Positions 8,132 through 16,731 of a stretch of 64,000 nucleotides of DNA are shown in pieces (the first letter of the stretch is position 1; each line of letters starts with the position of its first letter). This DNA is from Kallotenue papyrolyticum (GTDB lineage: Bacteria > Chloroflexota > Chloroflexia > Chloroflexales > Kallotenuaceae): the NCBI RefSeq assembly GCF_000526415.1, contig NZ_JAGA01000001.1:248001-312000 (forward strand), given 5' to 3'. A model generated the notes under the pieces. That model had not been told where the DNA came from, made no database searches, and saw only the letters and a list, made by a program, of their open reading frames with translations. The position numbers and the translations under genes are program-made.

Positions 8132-9663
8132 TGTACTCCTCCGCCGGCCTGGCGTGCGATCTGCGCGATCGCGCCACGGGCGATCAGCTCGGTCAGGGCG
8201 GCGATGTCATCCGCCAGCGGACGATCCGCGTCGAGCGCCGGCACAGCGCTGCGGATACAGGCATGCGCTGCCTCAACCCCCACGCCTGAGCGCAGCGGAC
8301 GGTGAAACTCCAGCGCCTGTGCCGCGCACAGCAGCTCGATCGCCACCACGCGCCGGGCATGTTCGAGCACCTGCGTGGCTTTGAGCGCGGCAGTCGCCCC
8401 CATACTGTTGTAGTCTTCCATGCCCGCCGAGGTGGGAACATTGCCGATGCTGGCCGGATGCGCCAGCGACTGGCACTCGTTGACCAGCGCGGCCGCTGTG
8501 TATTGGGCGACCATCAGGCCAGACTGCAGGCCGGGCGCGCGACTCAGGAACGGCTGCAGGCCCATCGCCGGATCCCTGGCTTCCAACAGCAGAAACACGC
8601 GGCGCTCGGCGATAGCGGCCAGCTGCGTCAGCGCGATGGCCAGCAGATCGAGCGCCATGGCCAGCGGCTGGCCATGGAAGTTGCCACCCGACAGGATCGC
8701 GTCATCCTCCACGAAGCAGAGCGGGTTATCGGTCACTGCTCCCAGCTCGCTCTCGATCACGCTACGTACGTAGGCCAGCGCATCCTGCACTGCGCCCAGC
8801 ACCTGCGGCGCGCAGCGCAGTGAATAGGGATCCTGAACACGGGGACAATCGGCATGGCTGGCGGGTAGCTCGCTGCCGAACAGCAGCGCACGCATGCGCG
8901 CCGCGACGGCGATCTGCCCCGGCTGACGGCGCACGGCATGGATGCGCGCATCGAGCGGCACGTGGCTTGCCAGTGCGGCATCCAGACTCATCGCTGCCGC
9001 TACGAGCGCGCTCTCCAGCAGGGTTGTGGCATCGTGGATCAGCAGCGCGCCCAGGCCGGCCATCAGGTGCGTGCCGTTGAGCAGCGCCAGGCCCTCCTTG
9101 GCTTCCAGATGCAGGGGGACGATACCGTGCGCCGCCAGCGCTTCGGCAGCCGGCAGGAGCTGCTCGTCGTGCCAGACGCGGCCCTCGCCGATCAATGCCA
9201 GCGCCATATGCGCCAGTGGCGCCAGATCACCGCTGGCACCGACCGAACCACGCGATGGGATCAGTGGGTGCAGCCCGTGATTGAGCATGCTGCAGAGCGT
9301 GGTAATCACCTCTGGCCGCACGCCCGAATGGCCACGGGCCAGGCTGGCTGCGCTGAGCAGCATCAGGGCGCGCACGGCATCCTCCGGCAGCGGCGCGCCG
9401 GTGCCTGCGGCATGGCTACGGACCAGATTGAGCTGTAAGTGTCGTGTTTCATGGGCCGCGATGCGCACGCGGCTGAGGCTGCCGAAACCAGTGTTGAGGC
9501 CGTAGATCGGGCGCGCGTCGTCGGCATGGCGCTCGACCAACCGTCGTGCGGCAGCGACCCGTTCAGCGGCGGCAGCGCCCAGCCGCACGGGCCGCCTGTG
9601 GCGCGCAACCTCGATCACCTCGGCGATGGTGAGCGGTTGGCCATCGAGGATCAGATCATCCAT
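8128..9663 (-). CDS. hutH: Histidine ammonia-lyase
   Basis: A 511-residue enzyme converting L-histidine to urocanate and ammonia. The residues Ala143-Ser144-Gly145 in GSVGASGDLAPLAH form the MIO cofactor autocatalytically. YGLNTGFGSL near residue 54 is the conserved N-terminal active-site loop. AMEDYNSMGA and NVPTSAG in the C-terminal half are further family signatures. It is first in the hutHIG operon, with a strong divergent promoter upstream. Length agrees with bacterial HutH. Confidence 0.96.
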   Translation of the reverse strand: MDDLILDGQPLTIAEVIEVARHRRPVRLGAAAAERVAAARRLVERHADDARPIYGLNTGFGSLSRVRIAAHETRHLQLNLVRSHAAGTGAPLPEDAVRALMLLSAASLARGHSGVRPEVITTLCSMLNHGLHPLIPSRGSVGASGDLAPLAHMALALIGEGRVWHDEQLLPAAEALAAHGIVPLHLEAKEGLALLNGTHLMAGLGALLIHDATTLLESALVAAAMSLDAALASHVPLDARIHAVRRQPGQIAVAARMRALLFGSELPASHADCPRVQDPYSLRCAPQVLGAVQDALAYVRSVIESELGAVTDNPLCFVEDDAILSGGNFHGQPLAMALDLLAIALTQLAAIAERRVFLLLEARDPAMGLQPFLSRAPGLQSGLMVAQYTAAALVNECQSLAHPASIGNVPTSAGMEDYNSMGATAALKATQVLEHARRVVAIELLCAAQALEFHRPLRSGVGVEAAHACIRSAVPALDADRPLADDIAALTELIARGAIAQIARQAGGGVQ

Positions 9664-9706
9664 TGCTGCTGCTCCGTTGCAGGCCCGCTGCTCTGCGGGC
9701 AGAGCG

Positions 9707-9736
9707 ATTATAGGCGTCCGTCGGCGCGACTGTCAA
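9707..9736 (-). promoter_or_regulatory. hutHIG promoter
   Basis: On the minus strand TTGACA (9736-9731) and TATAAT (9712-9707) are separated by 18 bases, both perfect consensus hexamers. hutH starts 44 bases downstream. Confidence 0.8.
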
Positions 9737-9759
9737 CCGTGGTGTAGCCCACAAGTGGT

Positions 9760-9789
9760 TTGACAGCCGGCGCCACCGCGCCGTATAGT
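9760..9789 (+). promoter_or_regulatory. hutU promoter
   Basis: TTGACA (9760-9765) and TATAGT (9784-9789) with an 18-base spacer. It is back-to-back with the hutHIG promoter; 23 bases separate the two -35 boxes, leaving room for a shared regulator site. Confidence 0.8.
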
Positions 9790-9796
9790 CGTCATG

Positions 9797-9814
9797 ACTC
9801 ACGCCGCTGTGAGT
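9797..9814. promoter_or_regulatory. Inverted repeat in the hutU leader, putative operator
   Basis: ACTCAC (9797-9802) and GTGAGT (9809-9814) around six bases. It lies at about the transcription start of hutU, where a repressor would block transcription. The regulator is not in the window. Confidence 0.4.
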
Positions 9815-9837
9815 TCCGAGCTACAAGGAGAGTCGCA

Positions 9838-11499
9838 ATGAAGCGAGTGATCCGCGCCCCACGCGGGAGCTCCCGCTCGTGTAAGGGCTGGGTGCAGGAA
9901 GCCGCCCTGCGCATGTTGATGAACAACCTTGATCCGGAGGTTGCCGAAGATCCTGACCATCTGATCGTCTATGGCGGTACAGGCCGCGCCGCGCGCAGTT
10001 GGGAAGCCTTCGATGCCATCGTCGCCACCCTGCGCCGCCTGGAGGATGATGAAACTTTGCTGGTGCAGTCGGGCAAGCCGGTGGCCGTATTTCGGACCCA
10101 TCCAGACGCGCCGCGCGTGCTGCTGGTCAACAGCATGCTGGTACCTAAATGGGCCACGTGGGAAACCTTTCGTGAGCTGGAGGCGCGCGGCTTGACGATG
10201 TTCGGCCAGATGACCGCCGGCTCGTGGATCTATATCGGCAGCCAGGGGATTGTACAAGGAACCTACGAAACGCTGGCCGAGCTGGCGCGCCAGTACTTCG
10301 ATGGCTCGCTGCGTGGACGCTGGGTGCTGACGGCCGGGTTGGGCGGCATGGGCGGCGCGCAAGGGCTGGCCGTCACTATGAACGAGGGCGTGGCGCTGAT
10401 CGCCGAGGTTGATCCGCAGCGCATCGAGCGACGGCTGCGCACCGGCTATCTGGATACGGCCGTGGACACCCTGGAAGAGGCGATGACGCTGGTGGAAGCG
10501 GCACTGCGCAATGGCCGTCCACTCTCGATCGGCTTGTTGGCCAATGCCGCCGATGTCTGTGCCGAGCTGGTTGAACGCGGCATCACGCCTGATGTGGTGA
10601 CGGACCAGACCGCCGCGCACGATCCACTTAACGGCTACCTGCCCAGCGGCATGAGCCTGGACGAGGCCGCGGCGCTACGCCAGTCCGATCCTGCCGAGTA
10701 CGTCCGTCGAGCGCGAGCCAGCATGGCCCGCCACGTTGAAGCGATGCTGACGATGCAGGCGCGTGGCGCGGTTGTCTTCGACTACGGCAACAATCTGCGC
10801 GCCGAGGCGCAGCAGGCCGGCATCGAGCGCGCCTTTGCGATCCCCGGCTTCGTGCCCGCCTTTATCCGCCCGCTGTTCTGCGAGGGCAAGGGGCCATTCC
10901 GCTGGGTAGCGCTCTCCGGCGATCCTGAAGACATCCACCGCACCGATGCAGCGTTGCTGGAGCTGTTTCCGGAGAACCAAGCGTTACGCCGCTGGCTCAC
11001 CAAAGCACAGCAGCAGATCCGCTTCCAGGGTCTGCCGGCGCGCATCTGCTGGCTGGGATATGGCGAGCGCGCCCAGGCCGGGCTGCTGTTCAACGATCTG
11101 GTGCGTCGGGGCATCGTCTCGGCGCCGATTGTGATCGGCCGTGACCATCTGGATGCCGGGTCGGTGGCCTCACCCTATCGCGAAACCGAGGGCATGCGCG
11201 ACGGCTCGGATGCCATCGCCGACTGGCCGATCCTCAACGCGCTGCTCAACGCCGTCAACGGCGCGAGCTGGGTCTCGGTGCACCACGGCGGTGGCGTAGG
11301 CATCGGCCATTCGCTCCATGCCGGCATGGTGATCGTCGCCGACGGCAGTGAAGCCGCCGCAGCCAGACTGGAGCGCGTGCTGACGGGCGATCCCGGTCTG
11401 GGCGTGGTGCGTCATGCCGATGCCGGCTACCCGCGCGCGATAGAGGTCGCGCAGGAGCGCGGCCTGGACCTGCCGATGCTCCGACGCGATGACGCTTGA
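9838..11499 (+). CDS. hutU: Urocanate hydratase
   Basis: A 553-residue NAD-dependent enzyme that hydrates urocanate to imidazolonepropionate, step two of histidine breakdown. Family signatures seen: [33 protein letters not shown] (nucleotide-binding), [29 protein letters not shown], and [17 protein letters not shown] near the C-terminus. Start ATG 9838 has AAGGAGA seven bases upstream; the frame is open further upstream but that part covers the promoter. It is divergent from hutHIG, and together the four genes make a complete five-carbon route from histidine to glutamate. Confidence 0.96.
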   Translation: MKRVIRAPRGSSRSCKGWVQEAALRMLMNNLDPEVAEDPDHLIVYGGTGRAARSWEAFDAIVATLRRLEDDETLLVQSGKPVAVFRTHPDAPRVLLVNSMLVPKWATWETFRELEARGLTMFGQMTAGSWIYIGSQGIVQGTYETLAELARQYFDGSLRGRWVLTAGLGGMGGAQGLAVTMNEGVALIAEVDPQRIERRLRTGYLDTAVDTLEEAMTLVEAALRNGRPLSIGLLANAADVCAELVERGITPDVVTDQTAAHDPLNGYLPSGMSLDEAAALRQSDPAEYVRRARASMARHVEAMLTMQARGAVVFDYGNNLRAEAQQAGIERAFAIPGFVPAFIRPLFCEGKGPFRWVALSGDPEDIHRTDAALLELFPENQALRRWLTKAQQQIRFQGLPARICWLGYGERAQAGLLFNDLVRRGIVSAPIVIGRDHLDAGSVASPYRETEGMRDGSDAIADWPILNALLNAVNGASWVSVHHGGGVGIGHSLHAGMVIVADGSEAAAARLERVLTGDPGLGVVRHADAGYPRAIEVAQERGLDLPMLRRDDA

Positions 11500-11585
11500 C
11501 CTGCACCACACATGCACAACTTCAGTTAGTATAGATGCCTGGTGACATTGCCCCTGCAACCAACCAACGTCACCAGGAGGGGTGT

Positions 11586-12995
11586 ATGGCCAAGTTCCGC
11601 TACCGCCGTGTGTTGGGAGCGCTTTCAGCTGGCCTTGCCTGGTTGCTCGTAGCGCTCAGCGCACCAGCCCATCGCACACATGCCGGCCCCCTGTTGCAGC
11701 AGGCGGAGGGACGTATCATCATCACCTGCCAGTTCCACAACGAAACTGATCGCGAATTCACGATCACGCTTGAGGAGCGGCCGGGTGGTCCGCCATCCGG
11801 CACGGTGATCCTGGAGTACGTCGATGGGACCCTGGAGGAGCGGACCTTTAACGGCACTGCTCTCAGCGTGCGTGGTGCTATTGTTTCGGTCAGCGTCTCG
11901 GCGAGCTGGCCGGATGGCGCCACCGGTTTCGCTGCAGCAAGCTGCGGTCAGATCCAGATACCGCCCACGGCGACGATGACACCAACGCTGACACCACAAC
12001 CAACCCGTACGCCCGGCCCGACCAACACCCCCCGCCCAACTAATACCCCCGGTCCGACGAACACCCCTGGTCCAACACCGACCCCGCGACCGACGCGCAC
12101 GCCCGGCCCGACCAACACCCCCCGCCCAACCAATACCCCCGGTCCAACGCCGACACCACAACCGACCCGTACACCCTGGCCAACCTTTACGCCAACAGCA
12201 CAACCAACGCCCCCGACGCAACAACCTCCGGGAGGCATAACGATTACCTGTACGTATTTTGGTCCTTATGATCGGCAATTTCAGGCACGGTTGGTTGAGC
12301 GGCCTGCCGGGCCACCCAACGGTATCGCCGAACTGACGCTGGTCGATGGTGGTGTCGAACGGCAGTCATTCTCCAGCAACACGCTCAGCTACCGCGGCCC
12401 ATACCTGCGCCTGGCGATCAGCGCCACCTGGCCGGATGGAGCGCGTGGCTCTGCTTCAGCAACCTGTGGGCAACGTCTGCCGACACCTACCGCAACAAGC
12501 GTCGCGACAGCGACGGCGACCGCGCTGGTGCCAAGCGTAACACCCTCGCCCGTCGCGACAGCGACCGCGCTGGTGCCAAGCGTAACACCTTCGCCCGTCG
12601 CGACAGCGACCGTGCTGGTGCCAAGCGTAACACCTTCGCCCGTACCAGATGTACCGCCAACCAAGGTGCCGCGTGAAGAGCACCCCCCTGCTATCACTCC
12701 CGTCGTGTATACACCAACGGCGTCGCTCCTGGAGCCAACGCCTACCTTGCCGCTTCCTCCAACGCAGCCGCCGCAGGTGCCAGAACCGCCTGCGCCATCT
12801 GCGCCAAGCGCAGCTACCGATGGTGGAGGCTCGCCGGCATCGCCGTCAGCAGGTGCACCGCGGCGTAGCATCTTACCGGCAACCGGAACGTCTGTGTCTG
12901 GCACGGGTGGAACGTGGCTGATAAGGTTGGGTTGGCTGATAATGACCGGTATTTTGCTCCACGTCTTCCGCTGGCAACGACGTAACCAACCCTAA
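11586..12995 (+). CDS. Secreted Pro/Thr-rich repeat protein with LPATG-type C-terminal anchor
   Basis: A 469-residue exported protein. The N-terminal signal peptide (about residues 1-35) probably ends near THA-GP. Two copies of an ~80-residue beta-rich domain (ITCQF...WPDGATGF...CGQ; then ITCTYFG...WPDG...CGQ), each with two Cys, are separated by a linker of [15 protein letters not shown] repeats. A low-complexity Pro/Ser/Thr tail includes three copies of a 15-residue repeat ([13 protein letters not shown]). The C-terminus has LPATG, a hydrophobic helix and RWQRRNQP, the layout of a sortase substrate. Start ATG 11586 follows AGGAGGGG. No sortase is in the window. Its function is unknown; adhesion or cell-surface display is likely. 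Confidence 0.8.
   Translation: MAKFRYRRVLGALSAGLAWLLVALSAPAHRTHAGPLLQQAEGRIIITCQFHNETDREFTITLEERPGGPPSGTVILEYVDGTLEERTFNGTALSVRGAIVSVSVSASWPDGATGFAAASCGQIQIPPTATMTPTLTPQPTRTPGPTNTPRPTNTPGPTNTPGPTPTPRPTRTPGPTNTPRPTNTPGPTPTPQPTRTPWPTFTPTAQPTPPTQQPPGGITITCTYFGPYDRQFQARLVERPAGPPNGIAELTLVDGGVERQSFSSNTLSYRGPYLRLAISATWPDGARGSASATCGQRLPTPTATSVATATATALVPSVTPSPVATATALVPSVTPSPVATATVLVPSVTPSPVPDVPPTKVPREEHPPAITPVVYTPTASLLEPTPTLPLPPTQPPQVPEPPAPSAPSAATDGGGSPASPSAGAPRRSILPATGTSVSGTGGTWLIRLGWLIMTGILLHVFRWQRRNQP
11965..12231 (+). repeat. Pro/Thr linker repeat region in the first surface protein
   Basis: Degenerate tandem units encoding PTxTPxPT and [12 protein letters not shown]. The same kind of linker occurs at about 13524-13715 in the paralogue. 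The repeat would be expected to vary in length between strains by slippage. Confidence 0.7.
12324..12436 (+). repeat. 113-bp segment nearly identical to 13812-13924
   Basis: Encodes the core of domain 2 in the first surface protein. By eye it differs from the paralogue's segment at only two third-codon positions, far less than the flanking sequence. Confidence 0.75.
12501..12641 (+). repeat. 45-bp in-frame tandem repeat, about three units
   Basis: GTCGCGACAGCGAC recurs at 12501, 12552 and 12597. The last two units are exactly 45 bp apart; the first has a 6-bp insertion. It encodes three copies of a [13 protein letters not shown]-type unit. Confidence 0.8.
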
Positions 12996-13007
12996 CCTGA
13001 CGTGATG

Positions 13008-13047
13008 CCTGCGCCGGCTTCCTGGTCAAGCAGGGAGCCAGCGCAGG
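13008..13047 (+). terminator. Large hairpin after the first surface-protein gene
   Basis: CCTGCGCCGGCTTCCTG and CAGGGAGCCAGCGCAGG pair with a few mismatches over 17 bp, with a 6-base loop. It starts 12 bases after the stop codon. No T-run follows, so termination strength is uncertain. Confidence 0.55.
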
Positions 13048-13148
13048 TACGCTTGCGTAGCGTCTGCACCACGATCGTCCAAGATCGAGTACTATAGCTG
13101 GTAGCGTGCCGCTGTGTAGGGAGGGAAATAGCGGCACCAGGAGGGTGT

Positions 13149-14495
13149 ATGGCCAGGTTTCGCCGGAGCCGCAGGCTGAGCGTGCTGTTTGCCTCGCTGC
13201 TTGCCCTGTTGACAGCGCTGCTCAGCGGACCAGTTCGGCAAACATTTGCCGGACCACTACCACAGCAGGACCAGGGACGGATTATCATCAGTTGCCGGTT
13301 TTACAGCGAGAACGACCGTGAGTTCATCGTGACCCTCGAGGAGCGCACGGGCGGTCCGCCGAGCGGAACGGCAACATTGGAACGTGTCGATGGAGGTCAG
13401 GACAACCGGTCATTCACCGGTACGTCGCTCAGTTTTCGCGGTCCATACGTATCGCTAAGCATCTCAGCCACCTGGCCGGATGGCGCCACCGGCTTCGCCT
13501 CGGCCACCTGTGGGCAGGTCCGGCCGTCGCCCACGGCGACGGCGACGCCAGGCCCAACGCGCACGCCGCGTCCAACCAACACCCCGGGGCCAACGCGCAC
13601 GCCGGGCCCAACGCCAACACCGCGACCGACGCGCACGCCCGGTCCGACGCCAACACCACGGCCGACGCGCACACCGACCCTGGAGCCGGCCACACCGACT
13701 CAGCAGCCGCCGGATAGCGGCGGCATTACGATCACCTGCGAGTACTTCGGCCCGCGCGATCGTCTCTTCCAGGCGCAATTGGTCGAGCGTCCTGTCGGGC
13801 CGCCCACCGGCATCGCCGAACTGACGCTGGTCGATGGCGGTGTCGAACGGCAGTCGTTCTCCAGCAACACGCTCAGCTACCGCGGCCCATACCTGCGCCT
13901 GGCGATCAGCGCCACCTGGCCGGACGGCGCCACCGGCTTCGCCTCGGCCACCTGTGGACAGATCGTGCCCACGCCGCTGCCAACCGCGACCAGCGTCCCA
14001 TCGCCAACGGCGGAGCTCGCCACGGCCGTGCCGCCAACCACGCCACCCACGCAGCCGCCGCAACCAACGCCGGTTACGCCGCCACCACCAGCGCCGACAG
14101 CTACTGCAACACTGCCACCGACCCAACCCCCGCTCCCGGAGCCAACACCAACGTCGGAGGCCCCACCCCCGGCGACGGCCACGCCACCGGCTTCTCCATC
14201 CGCGCCTGGAGCGCCTCCTGCGGAAACGTCACCCCCGGCCCCACCCCCCGCCGGCGGCGGATCTGACGTGCCATCCGCTTCACCGCCACCCCGGCAAGCG
14301 ATCGCCGGTGCGAGCGATGAGACAGAGCCGCCTGCCCAGGCCGGAACGGAAGCACGACGCGCCGTCCTGCCAGCGAGCGGCGCGCTCCCCGCTGCGGCGC
14401 ACTGGTGGCTGATGGGACTGGCCGGCGCGTGGATCATGCTCGGTGTGGCCGGGCGGATCTGGCTCCGCCGCTCCGCGGCGCATAGTGACAACTAG
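13149..14495 (+). CDS. Secreted Pro/Thr-rich repeat protein, paralogue of the preceding gene, LPASG anchor
   Basis: A 448-residue paralogue of the gene just upstream, with the same order: signal peptide (cleavage probably near TFA-GP), Cys-containing domain, [12 protein letters not shown] linker, second domain, Pro/Ala/Ser-rich tail, C-terminal sorting-like signal. The motif here is LPASG, followed by a hydrophobic helix and RIWLRRSAAHSDN. The Shine-Dalgarno context (CACCAGGAGGGTGTATGG) is nearly the same as in the first gene, confirming tandem duplication. Both genes probably encode surface proteins of related function. Ser in place of Thr in the sortase motif is unusual and could mean a different sortase preference or simple membrane anchoring. 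Confidence 0.8.
   Translation: MARFRRSRRLSVLFASLLALLTALLSGPVRQTFAGPLPQQDQGRIIISCRFYSENDREFIVTLEERTGGPPSGTATLERVDGGQDNRSFTGTSLSFRGPYVSLSISATWPDGATGFASATCGQVRPSPTATATPGPTRTPRPTNTPGPTRTPGPTPTPRPTRTPGPTPTPRPTRTPTLEPATPTQQPPDSGGITITCEYFGPRDRLFQAQLVERPVGPPTGIAELTLVDGGVERQSFSSNTLSYRGPYLRLAISATWPDGATGFASATCGQIVPTPLPTATSVPSPTAELATAVPPTTPPTQPPQPTPVTPPPPAPTATATLPPTQPPLPEPTPTSEAPPPATATPPASPSAPGAPPAETSPPAPPPAGGGSDVPSASPPPRQAIAGASDETEPPAQAGTEARRAVLPASGALPAAAHWWLMGLAGAWIMLGVAGRIWLRRSAAHSDN
13812..13924 (+). repeat. 113-bp segment nearly identical to 12324-12436
   Basis: Second copy of the conserved domain-2 core; see the finding on gene conversion. Confidence 0.75.
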
Positions 14496-14507
14496 GATCG
14501 CAGCCAC

Positions 14508-14536
14508 GCGGCCGCCGGTCACAAACCGGCGGCCGC
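14508..14536. terminator. Bidirectional hairpin between convergent genes
   Basis: Perfect 11-bp arms GCGGCCGCCGG and CCGGCGGCCGC with a 7-base loop. It lies between the stop codons of the second surface protein (14495) and the GH13 gene (14567). Confidence 0.75.
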
Positions 14537-14566
14537 AGTGTCGAGGTGTGTTGCTCCAGGCGGCTT

Positions 14567-16198
14567 TCAACTTACCAGACGGAGCCAGCGATAGCCATAG
14601 CCTTCGAGTTCCAGCTCGTAGGGAGTGCCTTCGGGAAGTTCATGCTGCCGCGCGCTGAGCAGGTCGATCAACCGCGGCGCGCCGCTGCCAAGGGCTAGAC
14701 GCACGCGCTGCGCTGTGCGGCCAAGGTTGTGCAGCGTCACCACAGTGCGGCCCTCCAGCTCGTAGCGCAGCGCCAATACCTGGGCTGTACCTGGATCCAT
14801 AATCTGCCATGTCCCCCAGGCAAATTCAGGACATTCCTTACGCGTGCGGATCATGCGCTCCATCGTATTGAGGAACGACGTAGGATCACGTTGCTGGTGG
14901 GCAACATTGACGCGCTGATAACTGAACGGTCCATGATCGATCGGCGGATAGATCAGGTCCTCGCCGGGTGCGCTTGAAAAGCCTGCGTGGGGTTGGTCGT
15001 TCCATTGCATGGGCGTGCGCACGCTTTCGCGCTCGCGCAACGAGAGATCATCACCCATGCTGATCTCTTCACCGTAGCGCAACACCGGTATACCCGGCAG
15101 CGTAAACATGAGACTGTAGGTGAGCACCATCCGCCGGCGATCGCCAGTGAGCATGGGCGGCAGGCGTCGTCGGATGCCACGGCCATAGATGCGCATATTT
15201 GGCTCAGGAGCGAAAGCGTCCAGGATCTCCTGGCGTTCCTGTGGCGTTAAGCGATCCAGTGTCAACTCATCATGATTACGTACGAAGTTGGCCCACTGGC
15301 ATGGGGGTGGGATCGGGGGGAGGGCACGCAAGCTTTCGATGAGCGGTTGCGCCTGCTCGCGCACCAGTGCCAGAAAAAGGTGCTGATTGAGATAGAAATT
15401 GAACAGCAGGTGCATCCGGTCGCCATCGCCAAAATACTGGCGCAGGGTCTGGGGATCGACATTCGCTTCGGCCAGCAAGATCGCATCGCCGCGGCGCCAG
15501 GAGAGCGTCTCGCGCAATGCGCGCAGGTACTGATAGCGATCCTGCGCGTCGCCGTGCTGGAAACTCGGTATATCGATCAGAAATGGGGCCGCATCCACCC
15601 GGAACCCTGACACGCCAAGTTGCAGCCAGAAGCCCACGATTTTATTAATCTCTGCGCGTACAGCCGGGTTGGCGATATTCAGATCAGGCTGGTGTTCATA
15701 GAAGCGATGGTGATAGTAAGCGCCGGCCTGCGCATCCCAGGTCCAGGTGCTCTGCTGCACGCCCGGAAAAACGACCTGCTGATCGGCATCCGGTGGCTTG
15801 TCAGCGGACCAAATGTAGTAATCCCGGTAGCGCGAACGCGGATCACAGCGTGCAGCCTGGAACCAGGGATGCTGATCCGAGGTGTGGTTGACCACCAGAT
15901 CGATCAGGACACGCATCCCGCGCTCGTGAGCGTGACGCGTAAATTCAACGAAGTCACCCAGCGAACCAAGTCTGGGATCAACAGCATAGTAGTCGGTGAT
16001 GTCGTAACCGTTATCCCGGTTCGGCGAAGGGTAGAACGGCAACAACCAGATACAGGTGATCCCCAGGCCGGCCAAATAATCGAGGCGGCTGGTCAGTCCG
16101 GCAAAGTCGCCGATCCCATCACCGTTCGAGTCCTGGAAGGTTTCGACATCGAGACAGTAGATGACTGCGTTCTGATACCAACGATCGTACATGCGCAT
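14567..16198 (-). CDS. GH13 alpha-glucosyltransferase/amylase, TreS-like (trehalose synthase family)
   Basis: A 543-residue (beta/alpha)8 enzyme. It starts WYQNAVIYCLDVETFQDSNGD, close to trehalose synthases. Conserved region I is DLVVNH (about 100-105), region II is GFRVDAAPF (nucleophile Asp202), region III is LLAEANVD (acid/base Glu244) and region IV is FVRNHDELT (Asp310). The family interconverts maltose and trehalose or hydrolyses alpha-glucans; a TreS-like role is inferred from the N-terminus and length. The C-terminal ~90 residues form the small beta domain. No maltokinase is fused or adjacent. Start ATG 16198 is chosen, with ATG 16192 as alternative. Confidence 0.85.
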   Translation of the reverse strand: MRMYDRWYQNAVIYCLDVETFQDSNGDGIGDFAGLTSRLDYLAGLGITCIWLLPFYPSPNRDNGYDITDYYAVDPRLGSLGDFVEFTRHAHERGMRVLIDLVVNHTSDQHPWFQAARCDPRSRYRDYYIWSADKPPDADQQVVFPGVQQSTWTWDAQAGAYYHHRFYEHQPDLNIANPAVRAEINKIVGFWLQLGVSGFRVDAAPFLIDIPSFQHGDAQDRYQYLRALRETLSWRRGDAILLAEANVDPQTLRQYFGDGDRMHLLFNFYLNQHLFLALVREQAQPLIESLRALPPIPPPCQWANFVRNHDELTLDRLTPQERQEILDAFAPEPNMRIYGRGIRRRLPPMLTGDRRRMVLTYSLMFTLPGIPVLRYGEEISMGDDLSLRERESVRTPMQWNDQPHAGFSSAPGEDLIYPPIDHGPFSYQRVNVAHQQRDPTSFLNTMERMIRTRKECPEFAWGTWQIMDPGTAQVLALRYELEGRTVVTLHNLGRTAQRVRLALGSGAPRLIDLLSARQHELPEGTPYELELEGYGYRWLRLVS

Positions 16199-16214
16199 CC
16201 CCAGCTATGCTGTC

Positions 16215-16245
16215 GCCCCGGTAGTGGTTGAGCCACTACCGGGGC
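16215..16245 (-). terminator. Perfect hairpin just upstream of the GH13 gene
   Basis: GCCCCGGTAGTGG and CCACTACCGGGGC form 13 perfect pairs with a 5-base loop. It sits between the small conserved gene and the GH13 gene, ending 17 bases before the latter's start codon. It may stop the upstream transcript or shield the downstream one. Confidence 0.55.
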
Positions 16246-16256
16246 CGTACCATACA

Positions 16257-16565
16257 TCAGTGTTCGCGGCCACGCTCCTGCTCGGCCGTCGTGCGACTCA
16301 CCAGCTTGAAGAAGGTGCTTTGTTCGCCGCTGGCCTTCTCCGCCTGGTACAGGAAGGCGAGTTTATGCTCGTCGAACTTGCGGAACCACTCCTCCCAGGA
16401 GATCTGCTCGAAGCGTTCGCTCCCGGCACCACCGGGGCAGTCGATGCGCAACACGCCCGGCTCATCCTGATTGCCGGTGCCCTTGACCGTGACCGGACGA
16501 CCGCCCTGCACTTCGGCCCACTCACGGATTTCCTGATGATCGGTTGTGACCTTGCTTGGAGCCAG
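16257..16565 (-). CDS. Small conserved protein, function unknown, apparent CTG start
   Basis: A roughly 102-residue soluble protein. Readable parts are TTDHQEIREWAEVQGGRP, VTVKGTGNQDEPGVLRID, SWEEWFRKFDEHKLAFLYQ and KASGEQSTFFKLVSR. I recognise this as a widespread bacterial family of unknown function whose members usually start near TTDHxEIRxWAE. There is no ATG, GTG or TTG at that point; the codon there is GTC (16550). In frame at 16565 is CTG, with GGAGGG nine bases upstream, a well-placed ribosome site. The first conventional start, GTG 16511, would cut away 14 conserved residues. The family name and role are unknown to me. Confidence 0.65.
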   Translation of the reverse strand: MAPSKVTTDHQEIREWAEVQGGRPVTVKGTGNQDEPGVLRIDCPGGAGSERFEQISWEEWFRKFDEHKLAFLYQAEKASGEQSTFFKLVSRTTAEQERGREH

Positions 16566-16731
16566 CCAAACCTTCCCTCCCTCGGCGCATGGCCTCAGAC
16601 AGGGAGCAAGACGCGAGCAAACAACGTACCATCAATGCACTGGCATCGGCACTGGCCGGGCGCCGGGGAGCTTTCCCGGTATGATCTCTGCTGGCCTGCG
16701 GCACTGGCAGAAGAAACGTCAAGGAGGGGAG

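Noticed and set aside
12501-12641. 45-bp tandem repeat as a CRISPR array
   Set aside because: Units are contiguous, in frame and without unique spacers; it is an intragenic protein repeat.
16522-16722. 66-codon minus-strand frame starting MTFLLPVPQ
   Set aside because: It overlaps the true N-terminal region of the small conserved gene in another frame and has no homology I recognise.
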